DNA from: Dactylorhiza incarnata
Lineage: Eukaryota > Streptophyta > Magnoliopsida > Asparagales > Orchidaceae
Reading direction: 5' to 3'
NCBI GenBank assembly: GCA_033032865.1
Contig: JAWHQI010000239.1
Location: 1,832,001 to 1,896,000, forward strand
Length of the DNA stretch: 64,000 bases
Part shown: in pieces, positions 29,925 to 41,254 of the stretch
How positions within the stretch are numbered: the first letter of the stretch is position 1
Layout of the letters: every line of letters begins with the position of its first letter
The notes under the pieces: model-generated
The model's database searches: none
The model's input: only the letters and a program-made list of their open reading frames with translations
Told to the model about the DNA's origin: nothing
Program-made: the position numbers and the translations under genes

Positions 29925-30425
29925 CCCTTTTGAGATCACCCAGGAGGGGTGATCTCCTCCATACGAGGTCGCCCGAGAGGAGCGACCTGCTCTGCTCGAG
30001 GTCGCCCGGATGGGGCGGCCTGCTCTGCTCGAGGTCGCCCGGAAAGGGCGACCTGCTCCTTGGGAGATCGCCCAGGAGGGGCGATCTCCTCCCTGCGAGG
30101 TCGCCCAGGAGGGGCGACCTCCCTCTGCGAGGTCGCCCAGGAGGGGCGACCTCCCTCTGTGAGGTCTCCCAGGAGGGGCGACCTCTCTCTACGAGGTCGC
30201 CCAGGAGGGGCAACCTCCCCTGCGAGGTTGCCCAGGAGGGGCGACCTCTCTCTGCGAGGTCGCCCAGGAGGGACGACCTCCCTTGCGAGGTCGCCCAGGA
30301 GGGGCGACCTCCCCTGCGAGGTCGCCCAGGAGGGGCGAACTCCCCTGCGAAGTCACCCAAGAGGGGCGACCTGGCTCTGCGAGGTCGCTCAGAAGGGGCG
30401 ACCTCCTCCTACACGAGACCGCCCG
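29925..30425. repeat. F LTR tandem array 2 (about 31-bp, palindromic unit)
   Basis: About 16 units of the form GAGGTCGCCCAGGAGGGGCG + ACCTC, each a hairpin (GGTCGCC/GGCGACC). Long ORFs on both strands here are repeat artefacts (RSPRRGDL-type repeats) and not genes. The array is upstream of the F TATA box on the minus strand. Confidence 0.85.
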
Positions 30426-30537
30426 GGCTCGACGAGACACCCCCGGAGGAACGAGATCGGCCCGGATCTCCGAACATACCGTAATACCTAAAATTGTTAG
30501 CTCGTAGAGATCGCCGATTTCTGGGTAAAACATCATA

Positions 30538-31353
30538 TAGCCTAGATTTTCTTCGATTTTGCTTCCGATTTTGCTTGATTATGTTTGTGCAATGTAAGGC
30601 CTATCTAATGAAGTGAAGAGGCGAGAAAAATCGCAAAAAGTTGCGGAAGTTAAAATTTTAGTACATGGGTTTCACATTCATTAAAGCTCCATATTCATTA
30701 AACCTTAATTCTTGAGTTTTGCACAACCATTTAAGCTTAATTATTATAGGATATGCAAGCAAAGAAGATATGATTAATGTTATGCCAAAGTTTGATAGTG
30801 TTTCAACTTACATACCTAGAATGAAGTAAAGATTCTATTTGATTTGATCTTGTTGATATCAAGATGATTCTAAGGTCTAAACTTGACATAAATCACAATA
30901 CATACATAATACACCAACCATGATATGTAATCACATAATTAAAAAATATTGATAATTGAGTTTTCTTTTAGATCATGTTATTTCTCTAGTTTGGTTGATG
31001 TGGGCTATAGAGCTTAATAGCCTAATCTTGATTATCATATCTTATAGGAAATTTATAGTTCAATTTCATATGAATACTATATGATATAAATATAGGTAAT
31101 GAATATAAGAATAATAGATAAGTCATCAAAATAAAATATGATTTTGAATTTTGATTAATTTGATTTATAAACTCATTAAGTTTTAAGAGATAAGATCATA
31201 TTTCCTGTAATATATAAGATGACCATAACATGATAGCTTAATAAATAAGAAAACAAAAAGAAAAAAATAGAAAGACATTATGGCATATCATGAAGTAGAA
31301 AATTTTGTATATTTCATTTTTGAAAATATTCTACTTCATGCATTTGGTGATAC
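30538..31353 (-). other. D1 interior between F and gag, with hairpin copy a
   Basis: AT-rich and non-coding. The plus-strand arms CCTAGAAT (30815-30822) and ATTCTAAGG (30868-30876) form the core of the fourth copy of the bulged hairpin, with a loop of about 43 nt. Nothing else recognised. Confidence 0.55.
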
Positions 31354-32800
31354 CTAATGAATGAGAGATTTAGGTATCCAAAGAGGACCGGGTGTGACAG
31401 TTCCTTTGGGTACCCAAATACATCGTGTTTGCTTTTGGGGAGATATGATTGAATGGGCCCTTTTGAGTGGAGTTAGTGTTTCATCTTTAACTTTGGGCCT
31501 CCATTCAAACCATGGTTTAATATTGTTTTTATATGTCAAATTTTCATGATGATTTTGTAAAACATTGTTTATAGGAAATTTGTGAACATTTAATTTTAAG
31601 TTGGGAGAAACATGATTTTGTAAATAATGGTGATTTTGACTTTGATTTACAAATACTTTGTGTTTCTTACTCCCATTATTTGTCTTGGTTAAAATATTCA
31701 TATTCATATTCATATTCAACATGCTTTTAGGTATTTCTTGATATTGTGAATTTTTATTTATAAATTTCATAAGCAAGTTGATTTTTGTTTTTAATTCATC
31801 ATTCATAATTTTTAAATTATGTCTAGCTTTATTATAAGCGATTGTGCTATTTTTAAAAATGGAAATAATTGAATCAATATGATTTTGATAGTTATTTCTA
31901 TATTCATCAAATGTTGCATCCATCTCTTTAATTTCAATTTTATAGTCTTTACACTTAGCACAATCATTTTCCAAAGATGAATTTACAAAACATAATCTTT
32001 CATTTTGTTCTTTTACAAAAATAACTTCCTTTTCAAGTACTTTGTACTTTTCTTTTAATTCATTATAATCACTACAAGGTGTGGAGTCTTCAAATGAAGA
32101 GCAAGATGGAGATTCAAACACATTATTTTTGGATTCGACATTCACATTTGCTTTCAAAGTTTTATTTTCTAAACGTAGTTTTGCATTAGCCTTTTTTAAT
32201 TTCTTAATCTTACGTTTAGTAGTTTGTAGCAATTGTAATGTAGAAATAGATGCACAAAAGATAGAATTTGATTTCCTTACATTGCTATCGGAAGAGGAAA
32301 GATTTGAACATATAGTTCCTTTGACAATGTTTTGGCACTCCTCTTCCAAAGTTAAGTTTTCTTCTTCTCTTTCACTTGATGTGTACTCCATGGGTCCATT
32401 ATAAGAGGAGCTTTCTTGAACATTTGTGCAATCTTGTATGTTCTCCAAGTCCTGCGTTTGTTCCACACCTGCAAAAGGAAAATCATACATTTCTTCAAAA
32501 AATTTCCATACTTTGTATGCACTAGAAAAACATATATATTAATTTGAAGATATCTTGAGATAAAGCACAGAAAATATAATTCATAGCTTTTGCATTTAGA
32601 TGACGCTCTTTTTTATTTGATTCATCTGATGGTCTTGTTATTGCTATATCCCAAGCGTTGATATCTAATGTTTTAATAAACCTTTCCAATAACAATTTCC
32701 ACACTTTATAATTTCTTCCTTCGAATAAAGGTGGTGCAAGAGATTTTTCTTCTTCATAAAAATTTCCCCCACTAATAGAAGTGAGATCATGAGACGCCAT
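31354..32800 (-). pseudogene. D1 Gag (copia-like, no zinc knuckle)
   Basis: It starts ATG 32800 (MASHDLTSISGGNFY), about 40 bp inside the primer site. The N-terminal domain has the copia Gag signature PPLFEGRNYKVWKLLLERF. A frameshift or stop at about 32522 precedes VWKFLEEMYDFPF. Then come an acidic linker, Lys-rich coiled coils (KRKIKKLKKANAKLRLENK; NELKEKYKVLEKE) and the C-terminus CIWVPKGTVTPGPLWIPKSL with a stop. That end resembles the motif at the end of plant copia Gag. No CCHC is visible, so RNA binding must differ or rely on basic segments. D2 has the same gene with a different break. Confidence 0.8.
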
Positions 32801-32849
32801 TATTCCCGTTTGTTAAGCCGATTTGGAATAACCTACCTCTGATACCATT

Positions 32850-34490
32850 TGTTGGAACTGTAGGAGCCCTTAGAGGGGGGTGAATAAGGGTTTTAAAAAC
32901 TTTAAACTTTAATAGAAAACTTTTGATATTTTGGTCGAAGTTAAATCAAAAGTAAAGAGATAATGAAATTAGAAATGAAATCAATTTTATTAAACAAGAA
33001 AAGACATGATTATCATTTATAAAATTGATTACAAAATCTGATTTCAATGACGCTAGAAATCGAAGCGAATAATATGAAAACCCTTTTTGTTTTCTATACC
33101 GACTCGTATTCCCACGAACCCGTTGGCTTTAGACGATCTCTCCGCAGATACGGCCTAAAGCAGTTCTAGCCAATCTATCACCAGAAAGGCCTCGAGCACC
33201 CCTAGATCTACTCCCTAGACCGAGTCGCCAACACGAGGTGAATTCCTCCCAAAGTCCTACCTAGACCTAGTCGCCAACACGAGGCGGATTCATGAATGAT
33301 TACAAAGATGAAATAAAAGACAAATACAAAATACAAATATAAAACTCCCTATGAGGTAATCTGAAGGAGATGCCAAAGAATCGTTGAAGATCATTGAATT
33401 CCAAGCGTGTGTTCTTCGCGTTGAGTTAGCGTGTTGATCCAAGCCTCCTTTGATTCCTCCTTTTTAAATATGAGTGGGAGATGTGTTTGTCTGGAAATAC
33501 GGCCCTCACAAAGTTTTTGAAGTGCTAGAAATAGGGCTCTTGGTATTCAGTAGTCGGAGAAGACAAAATCCTTTGATTTATAGACTTTGAGCTAACGCCT
33601 GGCGTTAACTGCTAACGCCTGGCATTGACAATGTATAGCAACATATTGATGGCTCGGATCTTCAGAAGAGGAAAGAGATTCTGCACTTTTGGAATTTTTT
33701 ATTTTAGGCAATATCAACGCTGGCGTTAAGGCTAACGCGGTGCTTTGGGCAAATCATTCCTAATGTTCCTCCTGTAATCACGGCTGCTTTCTCCTTACCA
33801 AATTCGTTGATCGGATAGCGACCAACGTTAAGACTAACGCCTGGCGTTGAGATTCTTTCTTTAATCAGACGGCACGCCTTTTTCGCCTTTCATCGACCTC
33901 CATTTCGTCGAACGCCATTTTCATCAAACGGATAGCGCCCGGTGTTAAGCTCTAGCGCCTGGCATTGAATTTCATCTTTAATCAGCTGGCATCCCAATTC
34001 GTCGAACAGATAATTTCATCGAACACATTTCGTCGAACGAGCTTCTTCTTTCTTCGACCAAAATTTTGTCGAACAGAGTTTATCAAACGGGCTTCTTCTT
34101 TCGTCGACCGCAATTTCATCGAACGCCAGAGCGTCAAACGCAGTTACTATTTCGTCGAACGCAGCTTCCGTTTACAGCAATTTCATTTTGTCGATCCCAA
34201 GTTTGTCGAATGCAGCTTTCAGTTTGTCGAACGCAGCTTTAAGTTCGTCGACCACAAATTCGTCGAACGCAGCTTTTCATTTAGCGCTAATGCCTAGCGT
34301 TAAGCTTAACGCCTGGCGTTAAGCAGCTTTCAATCCTTCAGCTTGTGGTTAGTGCCGGACCATTGTTGCAGCAACCTGGTGTCAAAACTGTCCATACCAA
34401 CATGCTAAAAAGACAATTTCAAACAAGATCAAATACAAGTAGGATTTGTTATTCTCAAATCAAAGGGATGCGGAAAACCATGTTCCAACA
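32850..34490 (-). repeat. D1 5' LTR (1641 bp) with primer site
   Basis: On the minus strand it starts TGTTGGAACATGG and ends GTTCCAACA-type termini. TATA is at about 33575-33583 (minus CTATAAATC). The primer site TGGTATCAGAG (minus) is at 32837-32847, two bases inside. The motif cluster is at 33590-34325. Confidence 0.9.
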
Positions 34491-35275
34491 TTCGCCACCA
34501 CACTAAAAGAGAAAGCAGGGGACTGGTTCCACTAGTTGCTCTTCGGGTCGATCTATGCCTTCGAGGACCTACGATGCGGCTTCCTTCTGCACTTCTCGAC
34601 CTCAAAGAAGAGGAAGAAGGACCCTGAGGCGCTCTTCAACATCAAGCAGAGGCAAGGGGAGTCGCTGGCTCATTACGTGGATCGGTCACAGAAGGAAGTT
34701 ATCCTCATCCAGGAGGTGTCGGGGTACACCCTCCAGCTCACCTTCATAGTGGGGCTGCGGGAGGGGTTCTTCAAGATGGACCTCAAGAGAAGGGCTCCTT
34801 TGTCTTTTGAGGAGCTGATGGAGAGATCGGCGGAGGAGATTTAGGGGGAGGCAGCAAACCATGAGTTCACGAAGAGGTTAGAATGGCTAAGCGAGCCGGA
34901 GGTCAGGCATCCGGAGGTAAGGAGAAGAGAGGAAGCGAGGGCCCCAGAGGTGGGGTGGAGGCAGCAAGAAGGAGAAAGGCAAGGCCTAGGAAGGGGTTTC
35001 CACCAGGGAGCGGACAACTTCCCAAGAGGCCAGGGAATACCCCATCAGCTGGGATGAAGGCAGGGCCCGAGGCCACCTCATCCTCACCCACCGCAACAAG
35101 CAATGGCGGTCGGTCGAGGGAGACCAGGAAGGGGAACAGGGGCAGGAGCCGGAGGAGCCAGTCCTAGGAGGAGGAATAGGGCAACAGAGGCCGAGAGGAG
35201 GGGGCGGTGTTGCCCTATTGGAACTTCTACAAGGAGGAGGGTCATGCAATGGCCACCTGCCTAGAATTTTTGTAG
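34491..35275 (+). pseudogene. C gag, copy 1, C-terminal part
   Basis: It resumes from 23986 after D1: FATTLKEKAGDWF, DLRCGFLLHFSTSKKRKKDP, LFNIKQRQGESLAHYVDR, FIVGLREGFFKMDLKRR. A basic Gly/Arg-rich region follows and a degenerate zinc motif PYWNFYKEEGHAMATC at 35210-35260 (the first Cys/His are changed). Stops at about 34531 and 34842 break it. Confidence 0.82.
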
Positions 35276-35965
35276 ATGAAGGGAGCCAGAGCGTCGGCGT
35301 CGCGGGAGCAGCGGGCGGTGAGGATTGAAGAGGTCCTGCCGCAGGAAGAGGAGGATGAGAGATGTGAAAATCGGGTTGACGTCGAGACCCGAGGAGGGAT
35401 CGGGATGATCCATGGTGGTGTAGGGATTGAGGCGACCCAGAAGGCCAACCTCCATACAATCTACCGTCGTATCGTGGCTTCGACGTCCCTAGACCCACCC
35501 CCAGCCGAGTTGATCTTGTTCACTCAGAAAGACATGTCGGGTCATGAAGACTCGTTCTGCGATGCGCTGGTCATTCAGACAACGATCGAGAACTTCACTG
35601 TTACCTGGATCCTTGTAAATAACGGGAGCTCGGTCAACGTCATCTTCAAGAAGGCGTTTACCGAGATTTAGGTGGAGGCACGAAGGGTGTTGGCCTCGGA
35701 TGGCCCTTTGTTTGGGTTCTTTGGGGAGAGGAAGGAGGTAGAAGTGGGAGTGGGACTCCATGTAGTCCTGGGGGCAGTCCAGGAATTGCCGCTTCGTCAT
35801 AGGGGATGCCCCCAGCAGCTACAGCGTCATCTTCGGACGGTCGCTCATCAACGCATTCCACTGCGTCCCCTCCACCTTCCACTAGTGCCTTAAGTTCAAC
35901 GCTGTAGGAGTCCATGTCCAGATAAGGGGAGATACGAAGGTGGCCCGGTATTGTTATGGGTCTGC
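35276..35965 (+). pseudogene. C retropepsin, copy 1
   Basis: Frame GHEDSFCDALVIQTTIENF then ILVNNGSSVNVIF, where the catalytic Asp of DNGSS is Asn. A stop follows AFTEI at 35669, then a frameshift; copy 2 (55236-55916) keeps D and an open frame. A Glu/Lys-rich spacer (EEAEEEKERKEEE) follows toward RT. Confidence 0.8.
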
Positions 35966-36128
35966 CGTGAACACCATATCCTGGATGGCTGAGGCACAAG
36001 AGTGGCATCGGGATATGGAGGAGCCGGCAATGCCCGAGGAGGCCGAGGAGGAGAAGGAGAGGAAAGAAGAGGAAGGGGAAGCCCAGGAGGAGGGGGCGGA
36101 AAAAGTGATGGAGGTTAAGGAAGGGTGA

Positions 36129-36648
36129 AAGGAGGAGGAGGCCGAAGCGCTAGCTCAAGGCAAGGAGAAAAGGGGTGATTGGGGGGGAGCAGTCCCGGCT
36201 GGAGGCATTGGATGAGGTTGTCGATCTTGAAGTCACCACCCGAGTGGGGGTGGTAGAGAAAGTCAAGATCAGTGGCGAGCTCTGCCTAGAGGATTAGAAG
36301 CAAATTCTGGCCTGTGTACAGGAGAATATGGATGTCTTCTCCTGGAGCGCGGCAGAGATGCTCGGGATCGATGCAGATGTAGCTTGCCATCGCCTCAACC
36401 TCGATACTGGCACCCAACATATCCGACAAAAGAAGAGGGCCATTGATGACAAGCTGGAAGGGCCCATCTTAGAGGAGGTGGGCAAGCTCCTCCAAGCAGG
36501 GTTTGTATCGGAGATCCAGTACCCAGGCTGGGTCTCTAACGTGGTTATGGTGAAGAAGGGGGGAGGTAAGTGGAGAATGTGCGTTAACTTTTCTTTACTT
36601 AATAAATCATGCCCCAAGGATTGCTACCCCTGGTTGACTCAGCCGTCG
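36129..36648 (+). pseudogene. C reverse transcriptase N-terminal part, copy 1 (cut by Co-2)
   Basis: Blocks DVFSWSAAEMLGIDADVACH, RLNLDTGTQHIRQKKR, FVSEIQYPGWVSNVVMVKK and NKSCPKDCYP identify the Tat-type RT start. About 20 bp are missing at 36630 compared with copy 2. Co-2 begins at 36651 and RT resumes at 48085. Confidence 0.82.
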
Positions 36649-36650
36649 AT

Positions 36651-38047
36651 TAGAGTATTAAAAACTTTTCCTTAGTTGTTATAGCGGAATTAAAATAGTA
36701 TTATATATAAGTGTAAGCAGTGTGAGAATTATATAAACAGAAAAATTAAGTAAATGAAAACACACAACAAACAGCACAAGCACAGAAAATAACCAAACAC
36801 AGAGGACACAAGGAGCTGTAGTAGTTCCCCAATGAATCTGGGTACGTCTACTCTTCTACCACCCTTGGTAGGAATCCACTAGGATTTTTGATCAGGTGCC
36901 CTCACACCAAGGGATTTTTGTTCAGGTGTCCACACACCACAGAGCTTTTGTTCAGGTGCTCAAAACCAACTAGATTTTTTGATTAGGTGTCTTGCCACCA
37001 AGGAGGTACACTTTTGAAGGGAGTATTAACCCTGTACAAGAGAGGTAAGAAAGAGTTTATAGTGTTCTTCTCTGTCAAGATGCTGAGAGAAGACTCTAGT
37101 GGATGTTGTTGTAGAGCTCCCCCTGTCTGATTGAAGTATTTGACAGAAGATGGAGAAGCTTTCTCTTGAAAACTAAGATCTCCTATAGCAGATTGATCTG
37201 GAAGAGCAGGTTCTTCAGATTGCTTGTTGCTCTTTTAGAAGATCTGAATTTGCAGCAGATTCTGAGAGAATGCTCTTGAGGAAGATGTTCTCAGAAGAAA
37301 TTTTGTGCTGCTTGTGGAAGAAGAAGAAGAGAAAAAAAATACTTGCTAAGAGGTCTGTATCTCTTTCTTCTTTTTATGCTGTATATATCCTTTGTATTCT
37401 GTAATAGAAATGATGTTTGAATTCTGTCGACTGATTCATATATGTCCAAAAAAACCTGTCTTTAATGTATTCTATATTTGTGAATAGAATAATCAGTCTT
37501 TAAGACATTCTTGGAATAACAACAAAACTCAAACGACTCTGGCAGGTCCTTTAATTCCTTGGCCGTGAAAAGATTCCTTTTCATTAAATGTCAACGGCTA
37601 TTGCTGTCTTGGAAAAAGGAAAGAAGGGAATATATTAACTGAGTTTAATATCCTTCCTTATCTGTCAGAATACATCCAAAGATATTAAATAGATTCGTTA
37701 TAGTCGTCATTTTGCTATTAGGATAAATAGAATGTAGCTGATAACAAACCTGGGCTTCAATAAATGATCTGTCGAACGTTGGCTATAATCTGTCGAGCGC
37801 CGTCTAGAAGATGTTGAACGCTGGCTGGAAACTGTCGAGCGCTGGCAACAAAAACTGTCGAACACTGGGAGCCATCTGTCGAGCACTGCTAGCCATTTGT
37901 TGACCGATGGGAACCTTAGATTTTATCTTAAGTTCTAGCTAATTTATCAGCCTAAAGACTTGACCCTTAAACTATACAATGGGGTCAACTGATCCTAATC
38001 AGTACATAGTGATCCTAGCCCAAAACAGTAAAAGGGTTGCTCCAACA
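36651..38047 (-). repeat. Co-2 3' LTR (1397 bp, end truncated)
   Basis: It aligns with 46689-48084. On the minus strand it starts TGTTGGAGCAACCC at 38047; the terminal G-run and the final bases of the LTR are gone. TATA-like GATATATAC (minus) is at about 37381-37390. The TGTCGA(A/G)CGC cluster is at 37770-37915 and the R-region 33-bp repeats at 36890-37010. Confidence 0.9.
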
Positions 38048-38064
38048 ATCTCCCCCTATTTGGG
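38048..38064 (-). other. Co-2 polypurine tract
   Basis: Minus strand CCCAAATAGGGGGAGAT directly against the LTR start, almost the same as in Co-1. Confidence 0.85.
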
Positions 38065-38250
38065 TTAGGATACTATTTGACAAATAAATCAAATAATAAA
38101 CAACACAAAGATAAACAACAGAGAAGAAATATATCTGACAGAATTGAAATGCTTCAGCAGATAATATTGAAATAAAATGCTCTGAGTTTAGAAACATTTA
38201 TACTGAATCCAAGTAGTTCAAAGATAGAAGGAATTTGAAACTGTACTTTT

Positions 38251-40901
38251 TCACTGTGAGGAAGGCTTGAAAATGATTTCCCTGTTGGGATCTTCAGCTT
38301 GCTTCTTGCTCATGTAGCAATTTTCTGGACTTATGATTGTTTGAGATGTAGTAGGAAGAACTACTGCTGCTGGATACTTCTTTAAAAATCTTTCAGCATT
38401 GAAAAATTTTCTAGAATTGTACTTTTCAAGCTCTTGCTTTCTGAATTCAGACAATGTAGAAAATTGAGAATGGTCCTCACCTTCAGCCTTAGCTTTATTG
38501 ATCTGAGCAATAGCTACTGATTCTCTGAATCTAGCCATGTGAGCTATTTTATCTGTTTCTTGAATTTCTGGAGAAGGAGACCTTTCAACAGAATCATTTG
38601 CCTGATCTGAGGTTTTATTATCTTGAAGATTCATTCTGCTGTGAAATAAGCCATTTGAAAAAGTATATCTGTAATCTGAAATAGGTCTGGAAGAACTTTA
38701 GGGAGGAGCTCTGGCTGGTGTAGAACTTTGAGAGCCACTGGAGCTTTTATGAGTTCCTTCATATCTCCTAAACTACTGGGGGGCAGATCTAGAGAAGGAG
38801 GAAGACATCCCTGCTGATCCTGCTGCTGGAGGAGGAGGAGGAGGGTGATTGAACTTAACTGGACTATCAGGAATATAACCAGTTGTCTTGAACTTCTTTC
38901 TTCTTTTCTGCTCATTTCTGGAGAGTGTCATCCAATGATGTGAGACTTTGTCAAGAGAGATATTGTGGAGAATATAATATGGGATATCATTATCTAGATT
39001 AGGAGGCTTGGGGATAGCTTTAGACTTAGCCTTTGTATTCTTTCTTTTCCTTGACAGTGTATCATCAGAATCACTATCATTATCTTCTTCATCAGAATCA
39101 GAAGAAGAGATTGGTGTATCATATAAATCTGATATCAATTTAAGAGCTTTGATCCTTTGCTCTTCAGCTTCATAAGCTTCATCTTCTGCTTTTCAGATCT
39201 CATCAAAGTCTGGAATTGGAGTTTCATCAAAGATAAAAGTTGGAAAGTCAGAATTTGTGATTGCTTCTTCTGACATTACAACTAGTTTTTCTTCTTGACT
39301 GAGAGCTTGATCTTGAATGAAAACTGTATCTGTAATCTTAACTCCAAAACTTCAAATTATCTTATTTAACAGAGCTTCATTAACTTGAGCAATGTATGGG
39401 ACAATTGCTCTAGAATAATTATGCTGTTGAGGTAAAACCGGTAGAACTTTACTAAACTGAGAAAGCAAATAACTAATATCTATAGAGGGATTAATAGAAA
39501 CATTATTTATTTCTTCTGGACCTGGTAGAACTGGTTCTTCTGAAATTGGAAGAACTGAATTTCCAAGTGCTTGAGCAACTAGAGCATCTAGAGCTTCTTC
39601 ATCAGACATCTCCCCCTGCCTAGCTTGAGAGAAACCTGAATCTAGGCCCCTAGAAGAAGGGACAGATTGAAAGTAAGAGAAGGAAGAAATCTTTTCAGAT
39701 AAAGCAGAAATAGATTGAACAATTGAAGCAAGTTTTGCATCCAATAACTGGTCTATTTTGGGAAGGATGAGACTAAGTATCTGATCAGCTACAGAGAAAA
39801 GATTTAAATAAGTGAATTCGTGAGAATGAGAGGAGGATGGCTCAGAAGAGGGAGGAATAGAGATTGGTACAAAGATGTTTGAGACATCTGCACCTTGTTG
39901 AGAGGGTTCTTGATGAGTAGAAGAAGAATGATGGATAGGGCATTGGGAATCATTATGAGTAGGAGATGGAGGTGAAGAGGAGTGATGAGGGAGGAGATCA
40001 AAAGAAGGAGGGGAATGTCATCAATATGTGTAGAAGAATTATAAGGTGGAGATTGTGCAGGGGAAAAACATTGAGTAGTAGGAGGTGGGAAAGGAAGGGA
40101 GGAGACCAAAGGAGGAACTTCTGGAAGGGTTAGGGAAGAGACTGAATCAGTCCTTGTATCTTCAGAAGCTTGCTTGACTGACTTTGGATTCTTCTTTGGA
40201 AATACCCTTTCCCACTTAGCAAAGAGAGCTGAGGTCAGCTTCTTACTAGCATTGATTGTTACCTTTGGGGAGACCAGAAGGTCTGGATGCCTTTCCTGCA
40301 GAACAATTCCTAAAATTCTTCCAAAGCTAACATTCTCCTTGGAAATCTTTTTCTTAATCAAATTAAACAGAAGTGATCCCCAGTTTACTTTCTTTTTCTC
40401 CATCAAGGCCACCATCAACAGAAATTGGTGCCTTTTAACATAGTCATGTCCTGTTGTTTTTCCTAACAACACTTTGCCAACTATATCTGATAAGAATTTG
40501 TATTCCAAAGACAAATTTTTCTTAAGCAGATGATTAGGGTTTCCAGAGCAGTGACCCATTTTGACTAAAGCTGCTTCAAATTCATCAGAACTAATTTCTA
40601 TATCTTCATTACCATTCACAAGCCCAAAAACGTCAGTTAGAATGGTAGGGGTAAGAGAAACCTGGTGTCCTGAGATTGTGCCCGTCAGACATTCATCTTC
40701 CTGCTTAACTGTGAAACACCATTCTTTGATTTCAGCTGTGTGAAGCTTTATCCTCAAGCTCATTAACTTCCTCAACTGTTGCTCTTCAAAGAGTTGAAGG
40801 ATGTCCTTGAAGATTTGATCAGATGTTGCGAAGGATTCCATATCTATGTCGAACCCAGCATCGAACTTCATGGAATAGAGCGAGGCTTGAGAAATCGCCA
40901 T
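38251..40901 (-). pseudogene. Co-2 env-like ORF region, several frames
   Basis: The first frame (ATG 40901 to 39804) encodes about 365 residues with a globular, plant 'putative transposon protein'-like N-terminal domain (LRKLMSLRIKLHTAEIKEWC ... LTPTILTDVFGL ... YKFLSDIVGKVLLGK) and a proline/serine-rich tail. Further frames at 39744-39352, 39138-38773, 38915-38631 and 38634-38251 continue the homology to Co-1 (HW..S..E..K....SPVK block; ERFLKKYPAAVV end). Position after RNase H is the Sirevirus env-like slot. No clear signal peptide or membrane anchor; function unknown. Frameshifts separate the parts. Confidence 0.68.
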
Positions 40902-40990
40902 TGAGTCCTGCAAAAGAAGAGAAAGATCAAGTGCAAAAGGGGAACTGGAGGGAAACGATTTTTGTAGGCGCGCTCTTAAGAAATACTAGT

Positions 40991-41003
40991 AAATATATAT
41001 AAG
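40991..41003 (-). promoter_or_regulatory. Internal TATA box before Co-2 env-like ORF
   Basis: Minus strand CTTATATATATTTAC, about 90 bp upstream of the ATG at 40901, with the GTCGA/TCGAC cluster 41090-41225 another 90 bp upstream. Same layout as Co-1 (10541-10550). Confidence 0.5.
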
Positions 41004-41089
41004 AGAGAAAGAGGCGCATTTGTGGAGCGGCGTTCAGCAACTAACCTTGATAAAGACAGAAGTTGAAAAGACTTTAAGTTTTTGTCAGA

Positions 41090-41225
41090 CAGCGTTCGAC
41101 AAAAAATATCCTTTTCGTCGACAGCTGTTCGACAGGTAACATTTCTCTATCGATTCTGAAAATATAAGGTTTTGTCGACCACCGTTCGACAAATGATATA
41201 AATTCGTCGTTCTTCGTTCGACAAA
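41090..41225. repeat. Internal TTCGACA/TGTCGAA cluster, Co-2
   Basis: Seven to nine motifs in 135 bp: GCGTTCGACAAAA, TTTTCGTCGACAGCTGTTCG, TTTTGTCGACCACCGTTCGA, TTCGTTCGACAAA. It lies between the RNase H end and the internal TATA box. Confidence 0.82.
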
Positions 41226-41254
41226 TTTTTGAGGTAAATAGAGAACTTAATTTA

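Larger units (their letters stand above)
29234..30532 (-). mobile_element. F: solo LTR inside D1
   Basis: 1299 bp with minus-strand start TGTTTTACCC (30532) and end GGTACCAACA (29234), flanked by TCAGA (29229-29233) and TCATA (30533-30537), a target duplication with one mismatch. TATA box CTATAAATAG (minus) is at about 29546-29554. No interior or second LTR is present, so it is a solo LTR left by recombination. It holds two tandem arrays and a run of about 20 G. Confidence 0.75.
23987..34490 (-). mobile_element. D1: Gag-only LTR retrotransposon with long non-coding interior
   Basis: 10.5 kb, minus orientation. 5' LTR (34490-32850), iMet-type primer site, gag (32800-31354), about 5.7 kb without genes (holding solo LTR F), polypurine tract and 3' LTR (25637-23987). 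Target duplication ATCGC/TTCGC has one mismatch. LTR ends are TGTTGGA/TCCAACA. No protease, RT or integrase is seen in any frame. The Gag is copia-like but has no zinc knuckle. A second partial copy is D2, and E is a diverged relative. Confidence 0.87.

Noticed and set aside
29925..30491. Long ORFs on both strands in the F array (RSPRRGDL- and SPLLGDLA-type repeats)
   Set aside because: They are open only because the 31-bp GC-rich unit lacks stops; both strands and several frames are open at once and there is no start context or homology.
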